Of a DNA stretch of 64,000 nt, positions 16,452 through 23,627 are shown one piece after another; the first letter of the stretch is position 1; every line of letters starts with the position of its first letter. The stretch is from Amycolatopsis balhimycina FH 1894 (GTDB lineage Bacteria; Actinomycetota; Actinomycetes; Mycobacteriales; Pseudonocardiaceae). Both the position numbers and the translations under genes were made by a program. The stretch spans positions 2,650,549-2,714,548 of the forward strand of contig NZ_KB913037.1 of assembly GCF_000384295.1 (NCBI RefSeq). The letters run 5' to 3'. Under the pieces are notes generated by a model, which searched no databases, had not been told where the DNA came from, and worked only from the letters and a program-made list of their open reading frames with translations.

Positions 16452-18515
16452 ATGCGTGACGATGTGGTCGAGGCGAGTGCGGTTATCGGGCACTCCCCCG
16501 ATGTGGTGTGGCAGATCGTCGGATCGCCGGAGTGGTATTCGCGGTTCGTGCCGGAGATCAGCTGGTGCGAGGTCCAGGAGCCGGCCGGGCGCGGACGCGG
16601 GCCGAAGGGGATGGTCCGGATCGTTCCCGAGCGGGGACCGATGCTCCAGACGCAGATGCAGGCCGTCGTCTACCGGCCGGGCGAGCACGTCGTGTGGTGC
16701 GGCGTCCCCGACGAAGGTACCTGGGTCTCCCTGGAGCTCAGAGCGCTGGCGGGCGGGAAGACCGAGCTGTTCGTCCGGATGATGCTGCCGCCGTCGCAGA
16801 CCGAGCTGGTGTCGTCGATCAAGAAGGACGTCCGCGCCGTCGCCCGGCGCCTCGACCTGCACCTGGCCGGTGAGCCCGATCCCGAGACCGACGACCTCAA
16901 CAAGGCCACCAAGCTGCGCACCACGAGCGTCCTGCTGCGCGCCGGCGTGCTCAGCGCGGCCCGGCCCGACAAGCTGGCCCGCCAGCTGAGTTCCCTGGCA
17001 CAGTGGGGCGCCACGGTCGCGGGCGGCTACCAGGCCGCCGCGGCCCGCGTCCCGGACGAGCCCGCCCTGCACGACGAGCGCAGCCTCCGCACCTTCCGCC
17101 AGGTCCAGGAGCGCAGCGACCGGCTCGCCAACGCGCTGAGCGAACTCGGCGTCGTCGAACGCGACCGGATCGCGCTGATGTGCCGCAACCACTCCGCGAT
17201 GATCGAGTCGTTCGTGGCCGCCAGCAAGCTCGGCGCCGACGTCATCCTGCTCAACACCGGCCTGTCCGCGGCCTCGGTCAAGGACGTGCTCGCCGAGCAC
17301 GAGCCGTCCGCCGTGCTGGCCGACGACGAGTTCGCGCAGACCATCGCGAACGTGCCGGGCGACTTCGCCCGGATCAGCACCTGGGCGGACGCCGACGCCG
17401 GCTACCCGACCGTCGACGAGCTGATCCACGCCGCGCCCGCCGACCCGCCGAAGCCGGCCGAGCGGCCGGGCCGGCTGATCGTGCTCACCTCCGGCACCAC
17501 CGGCACGCCGAAGGGCGCGCGCCGTCCCACGCCGAAGGGGCTGGGCACCGCCGCGGCGATCCTCGAGCGGATCCCGCTGCGCGCAAGCGACCGGCTCCTC
17601 GTGGCGGCGCCGCTGTTCCACACCTGGGGCCTCGCCGCGATGCAGCTCGGCATGGCGCTGCGGGCGTCGCTCGCGCTGACCCGCAAGTTCGACGCCGAAG
17701 AGACACTGCGGACGATCGCCGAGCAGCGGTGCGACGCGCTGTTCGCCGTGCCGATCATGCTGCAGCGCATCATGGACCTGCCCGAGCGCGTCCGCGCGCG
17801 CTACGACCTCTCGTCGCTGCGGATCGTGGCCAGCAGCGGCTCGGCGTTGTCCGGATCCTTCGTCACGCAGTTCATGGACACCTTCGGCGACATTCTCTAC
17901 AACTTCTACGGCTCGACCGAGGTGTCCTGGGCGAGCATCGCCACCCCCGCCGACCTGCGCGCCGCGCCGACCACGGCCGGCCGCTGCCCGCTCGGCACGC
18001 GGCTGGCGATCCTCGACGAGGACCGCACCCCGGTGCCGCCGGGCGGCGAAGGCCAGATCTTCGTCGGCAACGACATGCTGTTCGAGGGCTACACGAGCGG
18101 CAGCGACCCGGCGCGCGCGGCGGACATGATGGCGACCGGCGACGTCGGCTACCTCGACGCGGCGGGCCGGCTGTTCGTCACCGGCCGGGCCGACGAGATG
18201 ATCGTCTCGGGCGGCGAGAACGTGTTCCCCCGCCCGGTCGAAGAAGCCCTGGTGGCCCTGCCGGGCGTGCACGACGCGGCGGTGGTCGGGGTGGCGGACG
18301 CGGAGTGGGGCCAGCGCCTGGCGGCGTACGTCGTCCCGCGGCGCGGGGCTTCGCTGCACGCGGAGGACATCCGGGCCTACATCCACCAGCGCCTGGCCCG
18401 GTTCGCGGTACCGCGGGACGTGTACTTCGTGCCGGACCTCCCCCGCAACGCGACGGGCAAGATCCTCAAGCGCCTGTTGCACGACGACACCTGGCCCGCC
18501 ACCAGCGAATACTGA
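16452..18515 (+). CDS. SRPBCC domain fused to a fatty-acyl-CoA/AMP ligase
   Basis: A 687-aa two-part protein. Residues 5-140 form a START/SRPBCC (polyketide-cyclase-like) lipid-binding fold (EASAVIGHSPDVVWQIVGSP, WYSRFVPEISWCEV). Residues from about 190 are an ANL-type ligase: P-loop LTSGTTGTPKGARRP, FYGSTEVSWASIATP, ATGDVGYLDAAGRLFVTGRA, and the C-terminal lysine in PRNATGKILKR. The ligase should activate a carboxylic acid with ATP, to the CoA ester or an adenylate; the SRPBCC part may present a hydrophobic substrate. GAGGGA precedes ATG 16452. It is monocistronic and ends at a hairpin element. Confidence 0.85.
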   Translation: MRDDVVEASAVIGHSPDVVWQIVGSPEWYSRFVPEISWCEVQEPAGRGRGPKGMVRIVPERGPMLQTQMQAVVYRPGEHVVWCGVPDEGTWVSLELRALAGGKTELFVRMMLPPSQTELVSSIKKDVRAVARRLDLHLAGEPDPETDDLNKATKLRTTSVLLRAGVLSAARPDKLARQLSSLAQWGATVAGGYQAAAARVPDEPALHDERSLRTFRQVQERSDRLANALSELGVVERDRIALMCRNHSAMIESFVAASKLGADVILLNTGLSAASVKDVLAEHEPSAVLADDEFAQTIANVPGDFARISTWADADAGYPTVDELIHAAPADPPKPAERPGRLIVLTSGTTGTPKGARRPTPKGLGTAAAILERIPLRASDRLLVAAPLFHTWGLAAMQLGMALRASLALTRKFDAEETLRTIAEQRCDALFAVPIMLQRIMDLPERVRARYDLSSLRIVASSGSALSGSFVTQFMDTFGDILYNFYGSTEVSWASIATPADLRAAPTTAGRCPLGTRLAILDEDRTPVPPGGEGQIFVGNDMLFEGYTSGSDPARAADMMATGDVGYLDAAGRLFVTGRADEMIVSGGENVFPRPVEEALVALPGVHDAAVVGVADAEWGQRLAAYVVPRRGASLHAEDIRAYIHQRLARFAVPRDVYFVPDLPRNATGKILKRLLHDDTWPATSEY

Positions 18516-18519
18516 GCGC

Positions 18520-18578
18520 AAGTCCGTGAATGGCACATTGAGGGACTCTACGTCCCTCAATGTGCCATTCACGGACTT
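18520..18578. repeat. 27-bp-arm palindromic element, diverged relative
   Basis: Perfect 27-bp arms beginning AAGTCCGTGAATGGCACA with a 5-nt loop (18547-18551). It lies between two convergent genes and overlaps the stop codon of the GyrI-like gene. It matches the 9204/40247 element in design and in the CGTGAA-N-G-N-CAC-N-TTGAGG core, with paired changes in both arms. Confidence 0.8.
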
Positions 18579-19174
18579 TCGACCGGCTGGCGCAGGACCG
18601 TTCGGAGCCGCGCGGGGTCCACGCGTCTCGGGTCGCCGAGGTAGATCTCGTGGTGCAGGCCGGTCGGCCGGAGGCCTTGCGTGGCAAGGAATTCGTCGTG
18701 CAGGCGGGCCAGCAGCGGGCCTTCGTCATCGTACGAGCCGACGTGGAGCGCCTGCGCGCAGCGGCCCTCGTGCAGCTTCTCCAGCCGGACCGGCGCGTCG
18801 AGCTTCTTCTTGCGCCGCACCGCTTCCCGGGCTTCCTCGACGGCGTCCTCGCCGATCCACGGCGGCTGCGCGACGAGCATCGTCCACTGCCAGGAATCCT
18901 TCGCCCGCACGGTGAAAGCCGCGTATTCGTCCGCCCACCACAGGCCTTCCAGCGGACCCACGACGAAGTCCTCGCCCCGGCGCTTCGCCGCCATCTTGAT
19001 CGTGTAGGCGAACGTGTAGAGCGCTTCGACGGCGCTCTGGTAGCTCTCCGCCGTGTTCGGGTTGCCGCGGCCGTCGATCGCGAGGAACCGCTGCTCGGGC
19101 ACGTCCACCAAAGCCCAGCCGGTGTTCTTGGGCGCGTAGAGCTGCTTCAGCTCTTTCTTGATGTCGTACGGCAT
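18569..19174 (-). CDS. GyrI-like small-molecule-binding protein
   Basis: A 201-aa stand-alone GyrI-like (SOUL/ligand-binding) domain: YDIKKELKQLYAPKNTGWAL, VPEQRFLAIDGRGNPN, LYTFAYTIKMAAKRRG, FVVGPLEGLWWADE, and LHEGRCAQALHVGSYDDEG. Free-standing members of this family bind hydrophobic drugs or act as hydrolases of toxic compounds. Its ATG shares a base with the stop of the PadR gene upstream (TGATG), so the two are translationally coupled and likely respond to the same ligand. The stop codon lies inside the hairpin element. Confidence 0.82.
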   Translation of the reverse strand: MPYDIKKELKQLYAPKNTGWALVDVPEQRFLAIDGRGNPNTAESYQSAVEALYTFAYTIKMAAKRRGEDFVVGPLEGLWWADEYAAFTVRAKDSWQWTMLVAQPPWIGEDAVEEAREAVRRKKKLDAPVRLEKLHEGRCAQALHVGSYDDEGPLLARLHDEFLATQGLRPTGLHHEIYLGDPRRVDPARLRTVLRQPVESP

Positions 19175-19683
19175 CAGGTCATCCCTTCCAGCCACCCGGC
19201 TTCCGCCTCGAGCTGCGCGATGGAGTAGGCGAAGATCGCCCGGACGAACGGCGGGACGTCCGGCTGGGCCTCGGCGGCGCAGCGGACCTCCGCCAGGCGT
19301 TCCTCAACCGCTTCGGCGCGTTTGGCCAGCGCCGCGGCCAGCCGTCCGGGCGGGATGGCCGGGCTGGTGGCCAGCCCCACCAGCACCGGCGGGTGCACCG
19401 GACGCAGCTGGGCGATGGCCGCCTCCGCGGCGGCCGCGCACGCCTTCCGGCCCGCTTCGGTGGCCGTGAACGTCTTTTTGGCCTTCGGGTGCGCGCGTTC
19501 CCCCTGGACTTCGGCGACCAGGCCGCGGTCGCGGAGTTTGCCCAGCACGTAGTAGATCGAGCTGAAGCCGAGCGCGGTCCAGTCGCGCATGCCGCGTTCC
19601 GCGACGACTTCGTCCAGCTCGTAGCCGTGCCTCGGCCGCTCGGCCACCAGGCCCAGCACCGTCAGCTCCGCGTCGGTCAGCAC
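19174..19683 (-). CDS. PadR-family transcriptional regulator
   Basis: A 169-aa regulator. The winged helix occupies residues 1-80 (LTVLGLVAERPRHGYELDEV, FSSIYYVLGKLRDRGLVAEV), followed by a helical dimerisation part. The start is GTG 19683. A TCTAG-CA-CTAGA dyad at 19692-19703 sits about 10 bp upstream, over the probable -10 region, and is a candidate autoregulatory site. Coupled to a GyrI-like ligand-binding protein, it probably controls a response to a toxic small molecule. Confidence 0.85.
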   Translation of the reverse strand: MLTDAELTVLGLVAERPRHGYELDEVVAERGMRDWTALGFSSIYYVLGKLRDRGLVAEVQGERAHPKAKKTFTATEAGRKACAAAAEAAIAQLRPVHPPVLVGLATSPAIPPGRLAAALAKRAEAVEERLAEVRCAAEAQPDVPPFVRAIFAYSIAQLEAEAGWLEGMT

Positions 19684-19691
19684 GGCGGTAC

Positions 19692-19703
19692 TCTAGCACT
19701 AGA
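19692..19703. promoter_or_regulatory. dyad upstream of the PadR gene
   Basis: TCTAG and CTAGA arms with a CA spacer, overlapping the likely promoter of the PadR/GyrI-like pair. It is short, so the operator role is tentative. Confidence 0.4.
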
Positions 19704-19730
19704 ATAGTCGGCCACCGGAAATTGTCGGTG

Positions 19731-19785
19731 ACATCTGGGGCTTCGCCCCAGGTCGGGGGCTCCGCCACCCGAGCCCCCCAAAAAA
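19731..19785. repeat. 55-bp double-hairpin insert flanked by an 8-bp direct repeat
   Basis: Two hairpins (19735-19751, and 19755-19778 with 8-bp arms GGGGGCTC / GAGCCCCC) followed by A6. The whole is bracketed by TGTCGGTG at 19723-19730 and again at 19786-19793. It lies in the divergent space between the PadR and SWIM genes. Its core GGGGGCTCCGCCACCCG also occurs near 16398. Confidence 0.65.
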
Positions 19786-19837
19786 TGTCGGTGGGTGCTG
19801 GCATGCTTCAGCTCGTACCGGAAAGCAAGGGAGCACA

Positions 19838-21157
19838 GTGGGGGGACAGGTGGTGACGGCAGTGCCGTGGACCGCGGAACGCGTGGCCGGGCTGGCGCCG
19901 GATCCCGCTTCGGAGAAGGCGGGCCGGGCGCTCGCCACGCCCGCGAAGTGGTCGGGCGCGGGCGCGTCCGAAGACGCCGTGTGGGGCTTCTGCCAGGGCA
20001 GCGGCAAGAAGCCGTACCAGACGTGCGTCGAGTTCGCCGAGCCCGCGTTCCGGTGTTCCTGTCCCAGCCGGAAGTTCCCGTGCAAGCACGCGCTCGGGTT
20101 GCTGCTGCTCTGGGCGGCCGGCCGGCTCGACACGGCGGAGGCGCCGGAGTGGGTGCACACGTGGCTGGCCGAACGCGCCGACCGGGCGCGGCGGGCGGAG
20201 CAACGCGCGGAAGCGTCCGGGCCGAAGGACGAGGAGGCCGCCGCGCGCCGCGCCGGTGAACGTGCCGCGCGCGTCGAAGGCGGTGTCGCGGAGCTCAAGA
20301 TCTGGCTCACCGACCGGATCGGCGCCGGGTTCGCGGGCTTCGACCGCAACGGCGGCGAAGAGCTGCGCACGGTCGCCGCGCGGATGGTCGACGCCCAGGC
20401 GTCCGGCCTCGCGGGCGGGCTGCGGAAGGCGGCCGGGATCGTCGGCCGCCGCGACTGGCCGGAGGCGCTGCTCGCCGAACTGTCCCTGTCGTACTTGCTG
20501 GCGGACGCGGCGAGCCGGCTGGAGGCCCTGCCGGCTCCGTTGGCGGAGACCGTCCGCACGCGGCTCGGGTTCTCGGTGGAGACGGCCAGGGTCTTGGAGA
20601 GCGGCAAGCGCGTCGCCGACGAGTGGCTGATCACCGGCGCGGCCGACGAGGAGAACGACCGGCTGCTCACCCGGCGCACCTGGCTGCGCGGCCGCCACTC
20701 CGGGCGGGACGCGCTGGTGCTGTCGTTCGCGCCGCCGGGCCGTCCGCTGGACGTGTCGCTGCCGCCCGGCCATCTGCTGACGGCGGAACTGGCGTTCTAT
20801 CCGGGCGCGGCACCGCTGCGGGCCCTGGTGGCGGAACGCGGCATCCCGTCGCCCGCGCCGGCGGCCGACGGCGGCTCGATCGAGGACGTGCTGGCGGCGT
20901 ACGCGCGGGCGCTCGCGGCGGACCCGTGGCTGGAACGCTGGCCGGTCCTGCTCTCGCGCGTCACCCCGGCCGAACACGCCGGCGGCTGGTGTCTGTCCGA
21001 AAAGGACGGTACCGCGCTGCCGCTGGTGCCGTACGCCTTCCCATGGTCGTTGCTGGCGATGTCGGCGGGCAACCCGCTGACGGTGGCCGGCGAGTGGAGT
21101 CCGTCCGGCCTGCGGCCGCTGACCTGCTGGCACGAGGACCGGGCGGTGCGGCTGTGA
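19838..21157 (+). CDS. SWIM zinc-finger protein (gene 1 of a MoxR/VWA cassette)
   Basis: A 439-aa protein with a SWIM zinc finger near the N-terminus: Cys73, Cys75, Cys82 and His84 in FRCSCPSRKFPCKHALGLLL. An arginine/glutamate-rich helical region and a long C-terminal domain follow, with no other recognised fold. SWIM fingers bind nucleic acid or protein. Start GTG 19838 follows AAGGGAG. It is the first of five genes whose starts all overlap the previous stop. E. coli has a comparable set (YehQ SWIM, YehL MoxR, YehP VWA) of unknown role. Confidence 0.85.
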   Translation: MGGQVVTAVPWTAERVAGLAPDPASEKAGRALATPAKWSGAGASEDAVWGFCQGSGKKPYQTCVEFAEPAFRCSCPSRKFPCKHALGLLLLWAAGRLDTAEAPEWVHTWLAERADRARRAEQRAEASGPKDEEAAARRAGERAARVEGGVAELKIWLTDRIGAGFAGFDRNGGEELRTVAARMVDAQASGLAGGLRKAAGIVGRRDWPEALLAELSLSYLLADAASRLEALPAPLAETVRTRLGFSVETARVLESGKRVADEWLITGAADEENDRLLTRRTWLRGRHSGRDALVLSFAPPGRPLDVSLPPGHLLTAELAFYPGAAPLRALVAERGIPSPAPAADGGSIEDVLAAYARALAADPWLERWPVLLSRVTPAEHAGGWCLSEKDGTALPLVPYAFPWSLLAMSAGNPLTVAGEWSPSGLRPLTCWHEDRAVRL

Positions 21158-22542
21158 AAGCTTGGGAAGACCTCGTCGGCACCGCCCTCCTCGGCACGCG
21201 CCGGCGCACGCTCGACCTCGCGGCCCAGCCCGCCGCCGTCCAGGAACTCGCCGCGGACCGCGCCGACCCGGCCGAACAGCTCCTCGCGGCCGCGGCCGCG
21301 CTGACCACTTACCGCCGGGCCGGACGGCGGCCGCTGCACGACGTCCGGCCGCTGCCGGTCGCCGCTCCCGACGAGCGGCCGTTCGTGCCGCCGCTCGCGC
21401 GGGAACGGCTGGCCCGGCTGCTGGCCGCCAGTCACCCGGACCTGCTGCTGGAGTGGCTGGGCATCGTCGCGGGCACGGCCTACCGCATCCCGCCGGAAAC
21501 CCTGCCGCTGCTGGCCGAGGCCGCCCGGACCAAGGCCGCGCTGCGCGGCCCGCTGGTCGCGGTCGCCGGTCCGGTCGGGGCGTGGCTGGGGCAGCGTAAC
21601 CCCGACTGGGCCTTCCTCTCGGCCCCTCCCGAAGAGTCCGGCGACGTCTGGCAGTACGGCAGCCTCGCCCAGCGGCGCCGCTGGCTCGCCACGAAGCTGG
21701 CCGAGGACCCGGAGGCCGCCCGGGACGCCCTCACCACGTCGTGGAAGAGCGAACCCGCGGACGTCCGGGCGGACTTCCTCGGCGTGCTCGCCGGGCACGT
21801 CCGGGCCGCGGACGAAGAGTTCCTCGAAGCCGCGCTGACCGACCGCGCGGCCGCGGTCCGCGAACAAGCCGCCGACCTGCTCGGCCGGCTGCCGGGGACG
21901 CGCTACGGACAGGGCATGGCCGAACGGCTGCGGCCGCTGGTCCGCCGCCGGGGCCGGGTCCTCGAAATCTCCATCCCGCAAGGCGAACGCGGCGACGGCA
22001 CCGTCCGGCTGCGCACCCTCGTCGCGGCCGCTCCCCTGGCGTTCTGGAGCGAGTTCGGCCCGCCCGCCGAGGTCGTGCGGATGACCGTCGAGGGCTGCCC
22101 GCCCGGCGTGCTGCGCGACTCCTGGGCCACCGCCGCCCTCCGCCAGCACGACGCCACCTGGGCGCAGACCCTGATCGGCGCCGACCCCGGCGGGCGCACC
22201 ACGCCACCGCTGCTCGGCGTGCTGAGCCCGGCGAGCCAGGCCGCCACCGTCGGGCACCTGGTGGGCCGGCTGCCCGTCGAGTCGTTCGCCCGGCTGGTGC
22301 ACGAACTGCCCCGGCCGTGGACGAAGGAGCTCGGCACCGCGTTGCTCGACTGGATCGCCCGCCAGGACGACCACCGCCTGGTTTCGCACGCCGCCGTCGT
22401 GATCGCCCGCGCGGTCCCGCCGGAGTGCCTGCTGCGCCACCCGCTGGCCACCACCCGCCTGACCATGGACGCCGGGCCATGGCGCCGGGCGCTCACCGAG
22501 ACGCTGAACTTCCGCCGAGAAATGTACGAGGAGCTCGCATGA
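21154..22542 (+). CDS. DUF5691 protein (gene 2 of the cassette)
   Basis: A 462-aa, largely helical protein beginning MKAWEDLVGTALLGTRRRTL, a recognisable DUF5691 opening. HEAT-like helical pairs follow (EEFLEAALTDRAAAVREQAA, DLLGRLPGTRYGQGMAERL). No catalytic motif is visible; it looks like a scaffold or adaptor. The GTG start overlaps the SWIM gene stop (GTGA) and its own stop overlaps the ATPase start (ATGA). The family label is from memory. Confidence 0.75.
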   Translation: MKAWEDLVGTALLGTRRRTLDLAAQPAAVQELAADRADPAEQLLAAAAALTTYRRAGRRPLHDVRPLPVAAPDERPFVPPLARERLARLLAASHPDLLLEWLGIVAGTAYRIPPETLPLLAEAARTKAALRGPLVAVAGPVGAWLGQRNPDWAFLSAPPEESGDVWQYGSLAQRRRWLATKLAEDPEAARDALTTSWKSEPADVRADFLGVLAGHVRAADEEFLEAALTDRAAAVREQAADLLGRLPGTRYGQGMAERLRPLVRRRGRVLEISIPQGERGDGTVRLRTLVAAAPLAFWSEFGPPAEVVRMTVEGCPPGVLRDSWATAALRQHDATWAQTLIGADPGGRTTPPLLGVLSPASQAATVGHLVGRLPVESFARLVHELPRPWTKELGTALLDWIARQDDHRLVSHAAVVIARAVPPECLLRHPLATTRLTMDAGPWRRALTETLNFRREMYEELA

Positions 22543-23627
22543 CCGCCCCCGCCACCGTCCTCCGGCCGCACGCCGAGCAGGACCACGCCGCCGAGCTGGC
22601 CGCGCTGGCCGCCGCCGACGAGCGGGCCAAGCCGCCGAACTGGAACCTTTCGCCCTGGGCGGTCGTCGAGTACCTGCTCGGCGGCACCCTGGCCGACGGC
22701 ACCGTGATCACCCCGAAGTACGTCGGCCCGCGGCGGCTGATCGAGGTCGCCGTCGCGACGCTGGCCACCGACCGCGCGCTGCTGCTGCTCGGCGTGCCCG
22801 GCACGGCGAAGACCTGGGTGTCCGAGCACTTGTCCGCCGCGATCAGCGGCGATTCGACGCTGCTGGTGCAGGGCACCGCGGGCACGTCCGAGGAGTCGAT
22901 CCGCTACGGCTGGAACTACGCCCGGCTGATCGCCGAGGGCCCGAGCACCGCCGCGCTCGTCGAAAGCCCGGTGCTGCGCGCGATGCGGGACGGCAAGCTG
23001 GCGCGGCTCGAGGAGCTGACCCGCATCCCGGCCGACGTCCAGGACTCGCTGATCACCATCCTGTCCGAGAAGACGCTGCCGGTCCCCGAGCTGGGCACCG
23101 AGGTCCAGGCGCGGCCCGGCTTCAACCTGATCGCGACGGCGAACAACCGCGACAAGGGCGTCAACGAGCTGTCGAGCGCGCTGCGGCGGCGGTTCAACAC
23201 GGTGGTGCTGCCGCTGCCGGACAGTGCCGAGGCGGAGGTCGAGATCGTCAGCCGGCGCGTCGCCGAGCTGGGCGCGTCGCTGAAGCTGCCCATCGAGGCC
23301 GCCGAGCTGGCCGAGATCCGCCGGGTCGTCACGGTGTTCCGCGAGCTGCGCTCGGGCCGCACAGAGGACGGCCGCACGGCGGTGAAGTCGCCGTCGGGCA
23401 CGCTCTCGACCGCGGAGGCGATCAGCGTGCTCACCGGCGGTCTCGCCCTGGCGACCCACTTCGGCGACGGCGTGCTGCGTCCGCACGACGTCGCGGCCGG
23501 CATCCACGGCGCGGTGGTCAAGGACCCGGTGGCCGACCGCGCGATCTGGATCGAGTACCTGGAGACGGTCGTGCGCGAACGCGACGGCTGGGCCGACTTC
23601 TACCGGGCGGGCCAGGAGCTTTCGTGA
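22539..23627 (+). CDS. MoxR-type AAA+ ATPase (gene 3 of the cassette)
   Basis: A 362-aa AAA+ ATPase of the MoxR clade. Walker A is GVPGTAKT (85-92). Sensor 1 is FNLIATANNRDKG, and the arginine-finger region is ELSSALRRRFNTV. The expected Walker B position reads LARLEELTRIP, with Glu157-Glu158 instead of Asp-Glu; the following RIPADVQDSLITIL matches the MoxR pattern. MoxR ATPases remodel or activate partner proteins together with VWA proteins. It lies centrally in the five-gene coupled operon, so the VWA protein at 25801 is the expected partner. Confidence 0.88.
   Translation: MTAPATVLRPHAEQDHAAELAALAAADERAKPPNWNLSPWAVVEYLLGGTLADGTVITPKYVGPRRLIEVAVATLATDRALLLLGVPGTAKTWVSEHLSAAISGDSTLLVQGTAGTSEESIRYGWNYARLIAEGPSTAALVESPVLRAMRDGKLARLEELTRIPADVQDSLITILSEKTLPVPELGTEVQARPGFNLIATANNRDKGVNELSSALRRRFNTVVLPLPDSAEAEVEIVSRRVAELGASLKLPIEAAELAEIRRVVTVFRELRSGRTEDGRTAVKSPSGTLSTAEAISVLTGGLALATHFGDGVLRPHDVAAGIHGAVVKDPVADRAIWIEYLETVVRERDGWADFYRAGQELS

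Noticed and set aside
16263..18572. 769-aa open frame on the minus strand opposite the fusion ligase
   Set aside because: Mirror of a real gene in GC-rich DNA: Arg/Gly/His-rich, no motif, and the plus-strand protein has clear domains.
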